The notes below the pieces were generated by a model that was given only the letters and a program-made list of their open reading frames with translations, ran no database searches and was not told the DNA's origin. Below, piece after piece: positions 17,681-26,052 of a stretch of 64,000 bases of DNA. Made by a program: the position numbers and the translations under genes. The stretch is from HKCCE3408 sp038530555. GTDB lineage: Bacteria > Pseudomonadota > Alphaproteobacteria > Rhodobacterales > Rhodobacteraceae. Numbering within the stretch: position 1 is the stretch's first letter; each line of letters begins with the position of its first letter. Location: the NCBI GenBank assembly GCA_038530555.1, contig JBCBCN010000005.1:1-64000 (forward strand). Reading direction: 5' to 3'.

Positions 17681-18727
17681 TCACTGGGTCACTTCGGCCC
17701 GCGGTCTCGGCGCAGGGACCGGGATCGGCGCGTCACTGTCGTCTGATCCCTCGCCCAGAGTGTCCTCGCCCGAAGTGTCGCCACCGATTGCATCTTCGAT
17801 CAGATCTTGCACCCGCTCTGAGGGGGCGGGATCAGGGCCGCTCTCGCTTGCCGCTTCGGGCTCCAATGGCCAGGGTGGGCCGATGATATCGCCCGTATCC
17901 AAAAGGGTCGAGCCGGGATGGCTTCGCAAAACGCGCAGGAAATTGAGCCGCCCGTAATCGGCGGCAAGTCGCGCACGGATCCGGCCATCGCGCGTCACTG
18001 CCACCTGACCCACCAGCAAATCGGGCGGAAACACACCGCCATCCCCCGAGGTCACCACCCTATCCCCAGGCGAGACATCTTCCGGATCTTCGATGAACTC
18101 CAGTATCGGCGCCTGGCTGTTGTCGCCAGTCAACAGCGCTTGTTGCCCGGAGGGCTGGATCGTGACCGGGATGCGCGAATTGGCATCCGTCAACAGGACC
18201 ACCCTGGACGTGCTGTCGGCCACGCCCGAAATCCGGCCGACCACGCCCAAGCCGTCCATCGTCGCCCAGCCGTTCAGGATGCCGTCCCGCGCGCCGACAT
18301 TCAGCAGGAGCGAGCGGCGGAAGGGGGAGCCACTATCGGCCAAGACCACCCCGGTTACATAGGTCAGTTCGGGATCGAGCTGCACCCGGGCCAGATCGCG
18401 CAGCCGTGCGTTTTCCTGCTCAAGCTGGATCGCCGCCTCGCGAAAGGCGCGCATTTGTTGCAGTTCCCGGCGTAGCTCTTGGTTCTGCTCATAGAGCCTT
18501 GTGTAGCTCTGAAAATTGTCCGCCATCCGCGCGGCACCTGTCACCGGGGCCATCGCCCATTCCATATTTGGCACGACGCTGTCCGTGATCGCCGCGCGCA
18601 GGCGCTCCATCCGGGGGTTATCGATGCGCCAGATCAGTGTGAGCGAGAACAGGCACAGCAGGAGAACCGTCAGCAAGAGACGGCGCACAGGGCGGGCATA
18701 ACTGTCCTCGTCGCGGTCTCGCGCCAT
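17681..18727 (-). CDS. mreC: Rod shape-determining protein MreC
   Basis: The 348-residue protein has one N-terminal membrane helix (RRLLLTVLLLCLFSLTLIWR), a periplasmic coiled coil (about residues 70-110, RLYEQNQELRRELQQMRAFR) and the MreC beta core. Recognisable core blocks are YVTGVVLADSGSPFRRSLLLNVG, ARDGILNGWATMDGLGVVGRI and DANSRIPVTIQPSGQ. The C-terminal 70 residues are Pro/Asp/Ser-rich and probably unstructured, a variable tail in this family. MreC bridges cytoplasmic MreB to PBP2 and RodA. It lies 23 bp after mreB. Confidence 0.96.
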   Translation of the reverse strand: MARDRDEDSYARPVRRLLLTVLLLCLFSLTLIWRIDNPRMERLRAAITDSVVPNMEWAMAPVTGAARMADNFQSYTRLYEQNQELRRELQQMRAFREAAIQLEQENARLRDLARVQLDPELTYVTGVVLADSGSPFRRSLLLNVGARDGILNGWATMDGLGVVGRISGVADSTSRVVLLTDANSRIPVTIQPSGQQALLTGDNSQAPILEFIEDPEDVSPGDRVVTSGDGGVFPPDLLVGQVAVTRDGRIRARLAADYGRLNFLRVLRSHPGSTLLDTGDIIGPPWPLEPEAASESGPDPAPSERVQDLIEDAIGGDTSGEDTLGEGSDDSDAPIPVPAPRPRAEVTQ

Positions 18728-18750
18728 GGCAGGCTCCCACTAGGGGCGGT

Positions 18751-19791
18751 TTAGCTGTCGTAATCTATCGCATGCCGGAGCAGTTTTTCATACTCCAGCG
18801 CTTTGCCCGTACCAAGCGCCACGCAGTTCAGGCTTTCATCGGCTACTGAAATGCTCAGGCCGGTTTGCTCACGCAGCGCCAGATCAAGCTCTCCCAACAG
18901 CGCGCCGCCGCCGGTCAGCATGACGCCGCGATCGACGATATCGGCGGCCAGATCGGGCGGTGTCGCCTCCAACGCACCCATCACCGCCTCGCAGATTTGC
19001 TGCACGGGTTCGGCCAGGGCTTCGGCCACCTGCGCCTGGTTGATCTCGGTCTCCTTGGGAACGCCGTTCAAAAGATCTCGTCCGCGGATCTGCATTGAGG
19101 TGCCACGCCCATCGTCCGGCATTCGCGCCGTACCGATTGCGGTCTTGATCCGTTCGGCCGTGCTTTCGCCGATCAACAGGTTCTGCTGGCGCCGCAGATA
19201 AGCGATAATCGCCTCATCCATGCGGTCACCGCCGACCCGCACCGAGCGGGCATAAACGATGTCGGCCAAGCTCAGGACGGCCACTTCGGTCGTGCCGCCA
19301 CCGATATCGACCACCATGGAACCTGTCGGATCGGCGATGGGCATCCCCGCCCCGATGGCCGCAGCAATGGGCTCCGCAATCAAACCTGCCTTGCGCGCGC
19401 CTGCCGACAGCACCGATTGCCGGATTGCGCGTTTTTCCACAGGCGTGGCACCGTGGGGGACGCAGACGATGATCTTGGGCTTGGTGAAGGTAGAGCGACG
19501 ATGAACCTTGCGGATGAAGTGCTTGATCATCTCCTCGGCCACGTCGAAATCCGCGATCACCCCGTCGCGCATCGGCCGGATCGCCTGGATCGAGCCCGGC
19601 GTGCGGCCCAGCATCAGCTTGGCGTCCTCGCCGAAGGCCGTGGCTTTCTTGACCCCGTCTTTGACCTGGTAGGCCACGACCGAGGGCTCATTGAGGATGA
19701 CCCCGCGCCCTTTGACATAGACCAGCGTGTTCGCTGTTCCCAAATCAATAGCCATATCCGCGCTGAACAGGCTGCCAAAAGGTCCGGCCAT
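18751..19791 (-). CDS. mreB: Actin-like rod shape protein MreB
   Basis: I start at the ATG at 19791 (MAGPFGSLFSADMAID), which gives 346 residues, the usual MreB length; an upstream frame adds 15 residues not expected in the family. Actin-fold motifs are complete: phosphate 1 DLGTANTLVYV, connect 1 around IKTAIGTA, phosphate 2 VVDIGGGTTEVAVLSL, and adenosine LTGGGALLGEL. The amphipathic N-terminus (FGSLFS) would bind the membrane. MreB filaments guide lateral wall synthesis. It is the first gene of the mreBCD-mrdA-rodA-ghrA run; the roughly 155-bp gap to the gene at 19947 should contain the operon promoter, which I cannot pinpoint. Confidence 0.96.
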   Translation of the reverse strand: MAGPFGSLFSADMAIDLGTANTLVYVKGRGVILNEPSVVAYQVKDGVKKATAFGEDAKLMLGRTPGSIQAIRPMRDGVIADFDVAEEMIKHFIRKVHRRSTFTKPKIIVCVPHGATPVEKRAIRQSVLSAGARKAGLIAEPIAAAIGAGMPIADPTGSMVVDIGGGTTEVAVLSLADIVYARSVRVGGDRMDEAIIAYLRRQQNLLIGESTAERIKTAIGTARMPDDGRGTSMQIRGRDLLNGVPKETEINQAQVAEALAEPVQQICEAVMGALEATPPDLAADIVDRGVMLTGGGALLGELDLALREQTGLSISVADESLNCVALGTGKALEYEKLLRHAIDYDS

Positions 19792-19946
19792 GTAGGGTGT
19801 CCCGTGTCGCTCCATCGGGCGCGAAAGACTCAACACCCTAAATCGGGCTGCATATAGGCATTAGGGCCTAGGGGCGTAAAGGGGGAGGCCTGAAGCAAGC
19901 GTTGCGGCGCTGATGTCGTCGTTTGATCCAGGGCGGGCCAAACGCG

Positions 19947-20735
19947 TCAGGTTCGGGCGCGTTCCAAAGCCTTTTTATAACCCTCTTCGGTGAAGTCGAT
20001 CTCCGCCAGAAAGCCAGGGCTCAGCTCCGGAGCATTCTCTGGGTCGGTCACTGTCATATGGACGTTCACCACCCCGATAGGCTCGTAAATAACCGAAAAT
20101 GAGCTGGACTGGTAGTGCAGGGCGCCGCCGCCAAGCTCAGCCGGGGTGCCCAGGCAGGCGGCCGCCTCGGCCACGAAATTGTCTGGGTCTTCGATATCGA
20201 ACCCCATACCGGCCTGCCCGGGGCTGATCTTTGGCCCGAAAAACCTAAGCGCGAAGCTCTGCATCGAGCTGTGCCGTCCAGAATAACTGAGTTCGTTCTC
20301 GCTCGCATCATAAGACAAACCCAAGATGCCGCCACGAACCGAATTGGCATCCGCAACAGGCAGCGAAAAAACAGTCGCGAGCTTGTCATCCTCAAACAGG
20401 TTCATAAAGCCCAGGCCCTCTTCCCGGGGATCAAGCTCGGACAGCGCGCGAAGTTGAAACCGATAAGGGACCGGCTCATCGGCCTTCACCACGCCGATCC
20501 CGCTGAGCGCGGCCTCCCAAGCGTCAGCCTCGACCAGATCACTGAGAAGGGCGAGAAAGGCGCGGGCTTCCGCACCCAAGGAGGCGCCAAGTAGAGCTTC
20601 TGCCTCCCGAAGGCGGTCAGGCGTGCTTTGGCCTTCTGGCAAAGGCTGCCCCAGCCCGCGCTCAATCTCTGCGCGCAATTCGGCGTAATGCGAAGCGATG
20701 TCGTCGGTTGCGATACCCGCGAAAGGTGATGTCAT
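19947..20735 (-). CDS. Hypothetical protein downstream of leuA
   Basis: I do not recognise this 262-residue soluble protein. It has no signal peptide or membrane helix. The N-terminal half is helical (ASHYAELRAEIERGLGQPL, then DRLREAEALLGASLGAEARAFLALLS), a pattern faintly like the SMI1/KNR4 (SUKH) fold, but the usual W/G motifs are not clear. The second half is beta-rich with aromatic strands (LSYSGRHSSMQSFALRFFG). It starts 3 bp after the stop of leuA and so belongs to the leucine transcript, yet I see no reason to tie it to leucine synthesis. Confidence 0.7.
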   Translation of the reverse strand: MTSPFAGIATDDIASHYAELRAEIERGLGQPLPEGQSTPDRLREAEALLGASLGAEARAFLALLSDLVEADAWEAALSGIGVVKADEPVPYRFQLRALSELDPREEGLGFMNLFEDDKLATVFSLPVADANSVRGGILGLSYDASENELSYSGRHSSMQSFALRFFGPKISPGQAGMGFDIEDPDNFVAEAAACLGTPAELGGGALHYQSSSFSVIYEPIGVVNVHMTVTDPENAPELSPGFLAEIDFTEEGYKKALERART

Positions 20736-20738
20736 CTT

Positions 20739-22298
20739 TTACCCCACATCCCTATAACTGACCTCTTTGACGTCGCCGCCGGTCTTCTCTCGGCGCACGA
20801 TCAAACGGTTGAGCGCGTTCACATAGGCACGCACGCTGGCCACGACGGTATCCGTGTCCGCCGATTGGCCCGTGGCGATGCGGCCATCTTCCTCGACGCG
20901 CACGGTCACCGTGGCCTGGGCGTCCATGCCTTCGGTCACGGCGTGCACCTGATAAAGTTGCAGCACGGCCTGGTTCGGAAACAGCGTGTTGACCGCGTTG
21001 AAGGCCGCATCGACCGGGCCGTCGCCTTGGGAGGTGATTTGGTGATCCGTTTCTCCCACGCGCAGCAAAAGGTCTGCGGATTGCGGCGCCTCGGTGCCGC
21101 AGATCACGCGCAGGAATTTCAGCTCCAAATGCGCGTCCACATCCCCCGCGCCCGCATCTGTCACGAGCGCGATCAGGTCGTCGTCGAAGACCTCCTTCTT
21201 GCGGTCGGCCAGGGCCTTGAAGCGCACGAACAAATCGTTGAGCTGGTTGTCGGCCATCTCAAAGCCCAGATTCTTGAGCTTGGATCGCAGTGCGGCCCGG
21301 CCCGAATGCTTACCCATCACGATATTGGTCTCGCTCAGGCCCACATCCTCGGGCCGCATGATCTCGAACGTGTCGGCTGATTTCAGCATTCCGTCTTGGT
21401 GGATCCCGCTTTCATGGGCAAACGCGTTCTTGCCCACGATCGCCTTGTTCGGCTGAACCGCGAAGCCCGACACCGTGCTAACCCGGCGCGAGATATGCAT
21501 GATCTTGCTGGCATCGACGCCCGTCTCGAACGGCATGATGTCACCGCGCACGCGCATCGCCATCACGACCTCTTCCAGCGCCGTGTTGCCCGCGCGTTCG
21601 CCAAGGCCGTTGATCGTGCATTCGATCTGTCGCGCGCCGCCTTCGACGGCAGCCAGGGCGTTAGCCGTCGCCATCCCAAGGTCATTGTGGCAGTGGGTCG
21701 CGAAGATCACCTCATCGGCCCCGGGCACCTCCGCGATCAATCGCTCGATCAGGCGCGCACTTTCGCGCGGCGCGGTATAGCCCACAGTGTCGGGAATGTT
21801 GATTGTGCTCGCCCCGGCCTTGATCGCGATCTCAACGACCCGCGCGAGGTAGTCCCACTCCGTGCGTGTCGCGTCCATCGGGCTCCACTGCACGTTGTCG
21901 CAGAGATTGCGCGCATGACTGACCGTGTCGTGGATCTTGTCTGCCATCTCGTCCATCGTGAGGTTCGGGATAGCCCGGTGCTGGGGCGAAGTGCCGATGA
22001 ACGTGTGGATGCGCGGCCGCTTGGCATGGCGCACGGCCTCCCAACAGCGGTCGATATCCTTGAAATTCGCGCGGCTCAGGCCGCAAATGACGGCGTTTTC
22101 CGAGTTTTTGGCAATCTCCGAGACGGCTGCGAAATCCCCATCCGAGGCGATGGGGAAACCCGCCTCGATGATATCGACGCCCATCTCATCGAGCAGGGTG
22201 GCGATTTCGAGCTTTTCGTCGTGGCTCATGGTGGCGCCGGGGCTTTGCTCACCGTCGCGCAAAGTGGTGTCGAAAATATAGACTTTGTTCTGGCTCAT
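20739..22298 (-). CDS. leuA: 2-isopropylmalate synthase
   Basis: LeuA condenses acetyl-CoA with 2-oxoisovalerate, the first committed step of leucine synthesis. The 519-residue protein has the HMGL-like TIM barrel with FDTTLRDGEQSPG near the start (Arg-Asp catalytic pair), the metal-binding HCHNDLG block, INGLGERAGNTALEEV, and GKNAFAHESGIHQDGML. The C-terminal third is the LeuA allosteric domain (VNTLFPNQAVLQLYQVHAVTEG), which binds leucine. A ribosome-binding AAGGA sits 9 bases upstream of the ATG. The leucine-rich leader ORF and hairpin upstream suggest that expression is also controlled by leucyl-tRNA supply. Confidence 0.97.
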   Translation of the reverse strand: MSQNKVYIFDTTLRDGEQSPGATMSHDEKLEIATLLDEMGVDIIEAGFPIASDGDFAAVSEIAKNSENAVICGLSRANFKDIDRCWEAVRHAKRPRIHTFIGTSPQHRAIPNLTMDEMADKIHDTVSHARNLCDNVQWSPMDATRTEWDYLARVVEIAIKAGASTINIPDTVGYTAPRESARLIERLIAEVPGADEVIFATHCHNDLGMATANALAAVEGGARQIECTINGLGERAGNTALEEVVMAMRVRGDIMPFETGVDASKIMHISRRVSTVSGFAVQPNKAIVGKNAFAHESGIHQDGMLKSADTFEIMRPEDVGLSETNIVMGKHSGRAALRSKLKNLGFEMADNQLNDLFVRFKALADRKKEVFDDDLIALVTDAGAGDVDAHLELKFLRVICGTEAPQSADLLLRVGETDHQITSQGDGPVDAAFNAVNTLFPNQAVLQLYQVHAVTEGMDAQATVTVRVEEDGRIATGQSADTDTVVASVRAYVNALNRLIVRREKTGGDVKEVSYRDVG

Positions 22299-22347
22299 TT
22301 GCCTGGTCCTTAGCTGGGTCTGAGGTGTCGTTGGCGCTGTCTCTCCC

Positions 22348-22377
22348 CTGAGCGGTCGCGCCGAAGGGCACGCTCAG
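22348..22377 (-). promoter_or_regulatory. Hairpin at the end of the leuA leader ORF (possible attenuator element)
   Basis: On the minus strand CTGAGCG (22371-22377) pairs perfectly with CGCTCAG (22348-22354), with an inner TGCC/GGCG pairing and a CTTC-type loop. The first arm contains the leader ORF's stop codon, so a terminating ribosome would melt it, while one stalled at the leucine codons would not. No U-run follows, so it is not a standard intrinsic terminator; it may be an antiterminator, a pause hairpin, or part of a Rho-dependent switch. Confidence 0.45.
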
Positions 22378-22460
22378 AGGCGGCTAAGGAGAAGGAGCGC
22401 GAGCAGCGGCGCCGCAGCGGGCGCTGCGAATGAGGTGAGATATGTCCTGCCGGAGCCCAT
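22374..22460 (-). CDS. leuL: Leucine-rich leader peptide of leuA
   Basis: A 28-residue ORF starts with ATG at 22460 and ends 75 bp before leuA on the same strand. The peptide is MGSGRTYLTSFAAPAAAP followed by LLALLLLSRL. Seven of the last ten residues are leucine, six in one short run (CTG CTC GCG CTC CTT CTC CTT). Leader peptides rich in the regulatory amino acid, placed upstream of the biosynthetic gene, are the classic mark of ribosome-mediated attenuation. A hairpin overlaps the stop codon. There is no strong ribosome-binding site ahead of the ATG, so the start remains a weak point, but the leucine run directly before leuA is unlikely to be chance. Confidence 0.6.
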   Translation of the reverse strand: MGSGRTYLTSFAAPAAAPLLALLLLSRL

Positions 22461-22591
22461 AATGCCGATATTGCCGATCGCGCCGCGTTTTGGAAGCCCC
22501 AAAAGTTTCGCGTGGCTCGGACGGGTGACCTTCTATGCTTTGCTCGAACTCTCGATTGACCAAGTGGCGGTGCGCCTTACTTGGCAGCATC

Positions 22592-23257
22592 ATGATTGAC
22601 GCACTGGTGATTGGCGCGGCGCATGGCATTGGCCATGCGGTCGCAGACGAAATGCGCCTCCGCGGCGGGCGGGTAACCACGCTCTCGCGGACCGAGGATG
22701 GCTTGGACGTGACCGATCCGGAATCGGTCGAGCGTGTGATGGGAGGCCTCGACGGGCCATTCCAGACGGTATTCATTTCGGTCGGTATCTTGGCGCCTGA
22801 AGGCGGTGAGCCGGAGAAACAGATCAAGACGCTCCAGCAGGCGGCGATGGCGCGGGTCTTTGCCGTGAATACCGTTGGCGTGGCGCATCTGCTGTCGTTC
22901 TTACCCGGCTTGTTGCCCAAGACGGGCCGGTCCGTGACGGGTGTTCTGACGGCTCGGGTTGGCTCTATCGGGGACAATAGAATGGGCGGTTGGCATTCCT
23001 ATCGCGCCTCCAAGGCGGCCCTCAATCAGATCGTGCATGGCATGGCCGTAGAGCTTGGTCGCACCCATCGCGAGGCGGTCGTCGCGGCGCTGCATCCTGG
23101 CACCGTCGATACAACCTTCACCGCCGGCTACAACCCAAGCTACGGCAAGACCTCACCGGCTGAGGCCGCGGCCAACCTATGTGACGTGATGGAGCGACTG
23201 ATTGTGCCGCAATCGGGTGGTTTCTACGATTATTCCGGCGCCGAGGTGCCCTGGTGA
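22592..23257 (+). CDS. Short-chain dehydrogenase/reductase (CsgA-like subfamily)
   Basis: The start chosen is the ATG at 22592 (MIDALVIGAAHGIGHAV); upstream in-frame starts add an unlikely extension. The protein has 221 residues. The Rossmann glycine motif is GAAHGIGHAV, and the catalytic Tyr-Lys pair is YRASKAALNQ, with the family's Ser likely in GSIGDN. The substrate pocket is short, as in the CsgA/YbbO-like group often found beside photolyase genes. The stop overlaps the GTG start of the photolyase by GTGA, showing co-translation. Its promoter region faces leuA's leader in the 131-bp divergent gap. The substrate is unknown. Confidence 0.85.
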   Translation: MIDALVIGAAHGIGHAVADEMRLRGGRVTTLSRTEDGLDVTDPESVERVMGGLDGPFQTVFISVGILAPEGGEPEKQIKTLQQAAMARVFAVNTVGVAHLLSFLPGLLPKTGRSVTGVLTARVGSIGDNRMGGWHSYRASKAALNQIVHGMAVELGRTHREAVVAALHPGTVDTTFTAGYNPSYGKTSPAEAAANLCDVMERLIVPQSGGFYDYSGAEVPW

Positions 23258-24783
23258 CCCGGCTGGTCTTGGTCCTCGGTGACCAGCTCTCTGAGAATTT
23301 GTCTGCGCTGGGCGAGGCGAACCGAGAGACCGACACCGTTGTTATGGCCGAGGTGGTCGATGAGGCCTCCTATGTTCAGCATCACCCCAAGAAAATCGCT
23401 TTCGTTTTCAGCGCCATGCGAAAGTTTGCCAAGCGGTTAGGCGAGGCGGGATGGGATGTGCGCTATACGCGTCTGGACGATGACGACACGAGCGGCTCGA
23501 TTGTTGGCGAATTACTCCGCCGCGCGCAGGAGAGCGGCGCCAAGGAAGTGCTGGCGACTGAGCCGGGGGAATGGCGTTTGATCAACGCCTTGGAAGAGGC
23601 ACCGATCCCGGTGCATCAGTTTCCCGACGACCGGTTTCTGTGCAGCCATGCAGAGTTCGAGGATTGGGCGGAGGGGCGTAAAGAGCTGCGGATGGAGTAT
23701 TTCTACCGGGAGATGCGGCGCAAGACCGCCTATCTCTTGGACGAAGACGCCAAACCCTTGGGCGGCAAGTGGAATTTCGACCACGACAACCGGAAACCTG
23801 CGCCGGGTGAGATCGAGTTTGAGGGGCCGCTGCGCTTTGAACCCGACGCGGTCGTCGAAGAGGTTTTGGAGCTTGTTGAGGAGAGATTTGGCAGGCATTT
23901 CGGGACTTTACACCCCTTTTGGTTTGCCACTGATCGCGAGCAGGCGCTGGAGCAACTGGCGCATTTCATCGATGGCGGCTTGCCCAAGTTCGGGGATTAC
24001 CAGGACGCGATGCTGACCGACGAGCCGTTCCTCTATCACGCAGTCATTTCGTTTTACCTCAACTCTGGTCTTCTGGGTTGGCGTGAGGTCTGTGACGCGG
24101 CCATTGAGGCCTATGAAACCGAGCATGCGCCGATCAATGCGGTGGAGGGCTTCATCCGCCAGATCATCGGCTGGCGCGAGTATATCCGCGGCATCTATTT
24201 CCACGAAGGCCCGGAGTATACCGCCCGTAATGAGCTGGGCCATGATCGCGCCCTGCCCGAGTTCTTTTGGAGTGCAGATACCGACATTCTGTGCCTGTCC
24301 GATACAATCGGGCAGACCCGCGATCATGCCTATGCGCACCATATACAACGCCTTATGATTACAGGGAATTTCGGCTTGCTAACGGGGCTTGACCCGCATG
24401 CTGTGCATGAATGGTATCTCGCTGTCTACGCCGATGCCTATGAATGGGTCGAGGCGCCAAATGTCATCGGGATGAGCCAGTTTGCCGACGGCGGTGTGGT
24501 CGCGTCCAAGCCGTATGTCTCAGGCGGCAACTACATCGATAAAATGTCGAATTATTGCAAGAATTGCGCCTATTCGGTCAAGGAAAAGACGGGCGATAAG
24601 GCATGTCCGTATAACTACCTCTATTGGTATTTCCTGCACCGACATCGCAATCGTTTTGAGGGTAATCCGCGCATGGCGCAGATGTATCGGACCTGGGATA
24701 GGATGGCGGACGACAAGCGCGATGCTGTGTTGGCGAGTGCGCAGAAATTCCTCAAAAAGCTTGACGAGGGCGAGCGGGTTTGA
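23254..24783 (+). CDS. Cryptochrome/photolyase of the iron-sulfur (FeS-BCP/PhrB) class
   Basis: A 509-residue flavoprotein with the DPRP N-terminal domain (LVLVLGDQLSENLSAL) and the C-terminal FAD domain (GFIRQIIGWREYIRGIYF, NHALY-type region AYAHHIQRLMITGNFGLL). Four cysteines are placed as in Agrobacterium PhrB and Rhodobacter CryB to bind a [4Fe-4S] cluster: Cys347, Cys435, Cys438 and Cys451, with the 435/438/451 spacing matching exactly (CKNC, then ACPYN). This class repairs (6-4) photoproducts in DNA or acts as a light sensor; it uses FAD with a lumazine antenna. It overlaps the SDR gene, and starts with GTG. Light repair fits an exposed marine lifestyle. Confidence 0.93.
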   Translation: MTRLVLVLGDQLSENLSALGEANRETDTVVMAEVVDEASYVQHHPKKIAFVFSAMRKFAKRLGEAGWDVRYTRLDDDDTSGSIVGELLRRAQESGAKEVLATEPGEWRLINALEEAPIPVHQFPDDRFLCSHAEFEDWAEGRKELRMEYFYREMRRKTAYLLDEDAKPLGGKWNFDHDNRKPAPGEIEFEGPLRFEPDAVVEEVLELVEERFGRHFGTLHPFWFATDREQALEQLAHFIDGGLPKFGDYQDAMLTDEPFLYHAVISFYLNSGLLGWREVCDAAIEAYETEHAPINAVEGFIRQIIGWREYIRGIYFHEGPEYTARNELGHDRALPEFFWSADTDILCLSDTIGQTRDHAYAHHIQRLMITGNFGLLTGLDPHAVHEWYLAVYADAYEWVEAPNVIGMSQFADGGVVASKPYVSGGNYIDKMSNYCKNCAYSVKEKTGDKACPYNYLYWYFLHRHRNRFEGNPRMAQMYRTWDRMADDKRDAVLASAQKFLKKLDEGERV

Positions 24784-24832
24784 CCCCGCCGCGCCGCCTT
24801 TGAAAGCCCCGAAAAACGCCCAAAAAACGCCC

Positions 24833-24887
24833 GGTAGAAAGCGGGTAGAACTGGGGTAGAACCCGGGTAGAACCGGGGTAGATTTTT
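24833..24887 (+). repeat. Five 11-bp tandem repeats (GGTAGAA plus 4 variable bases)
   Basis: Starting at 24833, 24844, 24855, 24866 and 24877, the same core GGTAGAA (last copy GGTAGAT) returns every 11 bp exactly, followed by four variable bases such as AGCG, CTGG, CCCG and CCGG. The last copy runs into a T6 tract. It lies 50 bp after the photolyase stop. The phase of 11 bp is close to one helical turn, so the copies would lie on one face of the DNA. It may be a protein-binding array or just a slippage product. Confidence 0.8.
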
Positions 24888-24962
24888 TCGGCGCTTCGCG
24901 GAATGCGGTCCGCGCGCCCGAATTCGCTGGCCTTTTAGGTGCTTGCCCGCGCAGTATCAGCT

Positions 24963-25391
24963 ATGACACCGACATCCCCCTCTTCAGATCAGGCGCGCGT
25001 CGCGGCCTTTCTGGAGGCGGTCGAGCATCCGACCCGGCGCGCCGACGCCCTGGCGCTAGACAGGCTTTTCCGGGAGGTGACGAGATGGCAACCGCAGATG
25101 TGGGGCCGGGCGATCGTGGGCTATGGCAGCTACCACTATCGCTATGAAAGCGGACGCGAGGGGGATTGGCTGGCCACGGGGTTCAGCCCGGGCGCTGCGC
25201 GGCTGTCGCTTTACATCATGCCGGGCTATCAGGATTTTGGGGGTATCTTGTCCCGTCTTGGTAAGCATAAATCCGGAAAAGCCTGCGTTTATATCAATAA
25301 GCTTGCCGATGTGAATGTGGATATCTTAGCCGAATTGATCCGTGCTGGTGTGGACAGGCTTGGGGATATGTATCACGTCAGCCCGAGCTGA
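24963..25391 (+). CDS. DUF1801-family protein
   Basis: This small soluble protein (142 residues from ATG 24963; an in-frame GTG at 24939 would add eight) has the DUF1801 pattern: an N-terminal helix (ARVAAFLEAVEHPTRRADALALDRLF), MWGRAIVGYGSYHYRYESGREGDWLATGFSP in the centre, and a C-terminal strand-helix with KSGKACVYINKLADVNVDILAELI. The family's structure is known but its function is not; a ligand-binding role has been suggested. It stands between the photolyase and a convergent zincin gene, with the 11-bp repeat array in its upstream gap. Confidence 0.82.
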   Translation: MTPTSPSSDQARVAAFLEAVEHPTRRADALALDRLFREVTRWQPQMWGRAIVGYGSYHYRYESGREGDWLATGFSPGAARLSLYIMPGYQDFGGILSRLGKHKSGKACVYINKLADVNVDILAELIRAGVDRLGDMYHVSPS

Positions 25392-25394
25392 GCG

Positions 25395-25799
25395 CTATTC
25401 CCACCAACGGTCGATCCGCGCGATGTCCTCATCCGACCAGCCGAAATGATGTGCGAATTCATGCACGAGGACGTGCTCGATGAGATGGCTCAGGGCGATA
25501 TCGCCGCGCTCGCACCACTCGGCCAAGATGGGCAGGCGATAGAGCGTGATCACATCTGGAAAGGGCTGCGGATCGCTGGCGGATTTCTCAGGCAGCGGGA
25601 TGCCTTCATAGAGCCCGGTCAGATCGTAGCCCGATGTCTCAGACATCTCCTTGAGCGTTTCTTCGTCCGGCAGATCCTCGATCCGAAGCACCACCTCGGA
25701 GGCGGCCGCTCGGAACGGACCGGGGAGCGCCGCGCGGGTGGCCTCGGCCAAGGCCTCGAACGCGGCCAGATCGGGCGGGGTTTGCGTAGACCAGTCCAT
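25395..25799 (-). CDS. Small zincin-like metallopeptidase (MpnE/possible DUF1025-type)
   Basis: A 134-residue protein with the zinc-binding motif HVLVHEFAHHFGWSD (HExxH plus a third His two residues on) near the C-terminus, preceded by DVITLYRLPILAEWCERGD. This is the pattern of the small single-domain 'metallopeptidase family protein' group that is widespread in Actinobacteria and Alphaproteobacteria and whose substrates are unknown. No signal peptide is present, so it should be cytoplasmic. It is convergent with the DUF1801 gene, ending 3 bp after that gene's stop. Its 5' side opens onto the gene-free stretch before gltX. Confidence 0.8.
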   Translation of the reverse strand: MDWSTQTPPDLAAFEALAEATRAALPGPFRAAASEVVLRIEDLPDEETLKEMSETSGYDLTGLYEGIPLPEKSASDPQPFPDVITLYRLPILAEWCERGDIALSHLIEHVLVHEFAHHFGWSDEDIARIDRWWE

Positions 25800-25875
25800 G
25801 GCCCGGTTATAGCCGAATAGCGGGGAGGTGCGAGCGGAGTGCTCAGGGCCGGGGATCGGGCCTCAAGTATTTCAA

Positions 25876-25972
25876 GCGTCCAGCCTTTAACCTGAGACAC
25901 GAAATACCCGGCCGTGCTCCGCGCTCTCGGGACATTTCGGTCACGCCTTGATGCGGGTTAAAGGCTGCACGC
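25876..25972. repeat. Nested inverted repeat (possible structured RNA or small mobile remnant)
   Basis: The 17-base arm at 25876-25892 (core CAGCCTTTAACC) is matched by its reverse complement at 25956-25972 with a single mismatch. Inside lies a second pair, CGAAAT (25900-25905) and ATTTCG (25933-25938), and between those a CCCG/CGGG pair. Three stacked stems in 97 nt is much more order than chance would give. Orientation is unknown because the element lies in a gene-free region. Confidence 0.65.
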
Positions 25973-26052
25973 TATGGGAAAGATAAAGGGCGCCAAGATA
26001 AAGGACGCCGCCGTTTTTTGCGACGGACAGGCTAGGGGTCAGAGGCGGGGCT

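Noticed and set aside
24833..24887. CRISPR array suspicion
   Set aside because: Repeats are 11 bp with 4-bp variable parts; CRISPR repeats are 21-40 bp with spacers of similar length, and no cas gene is seen.
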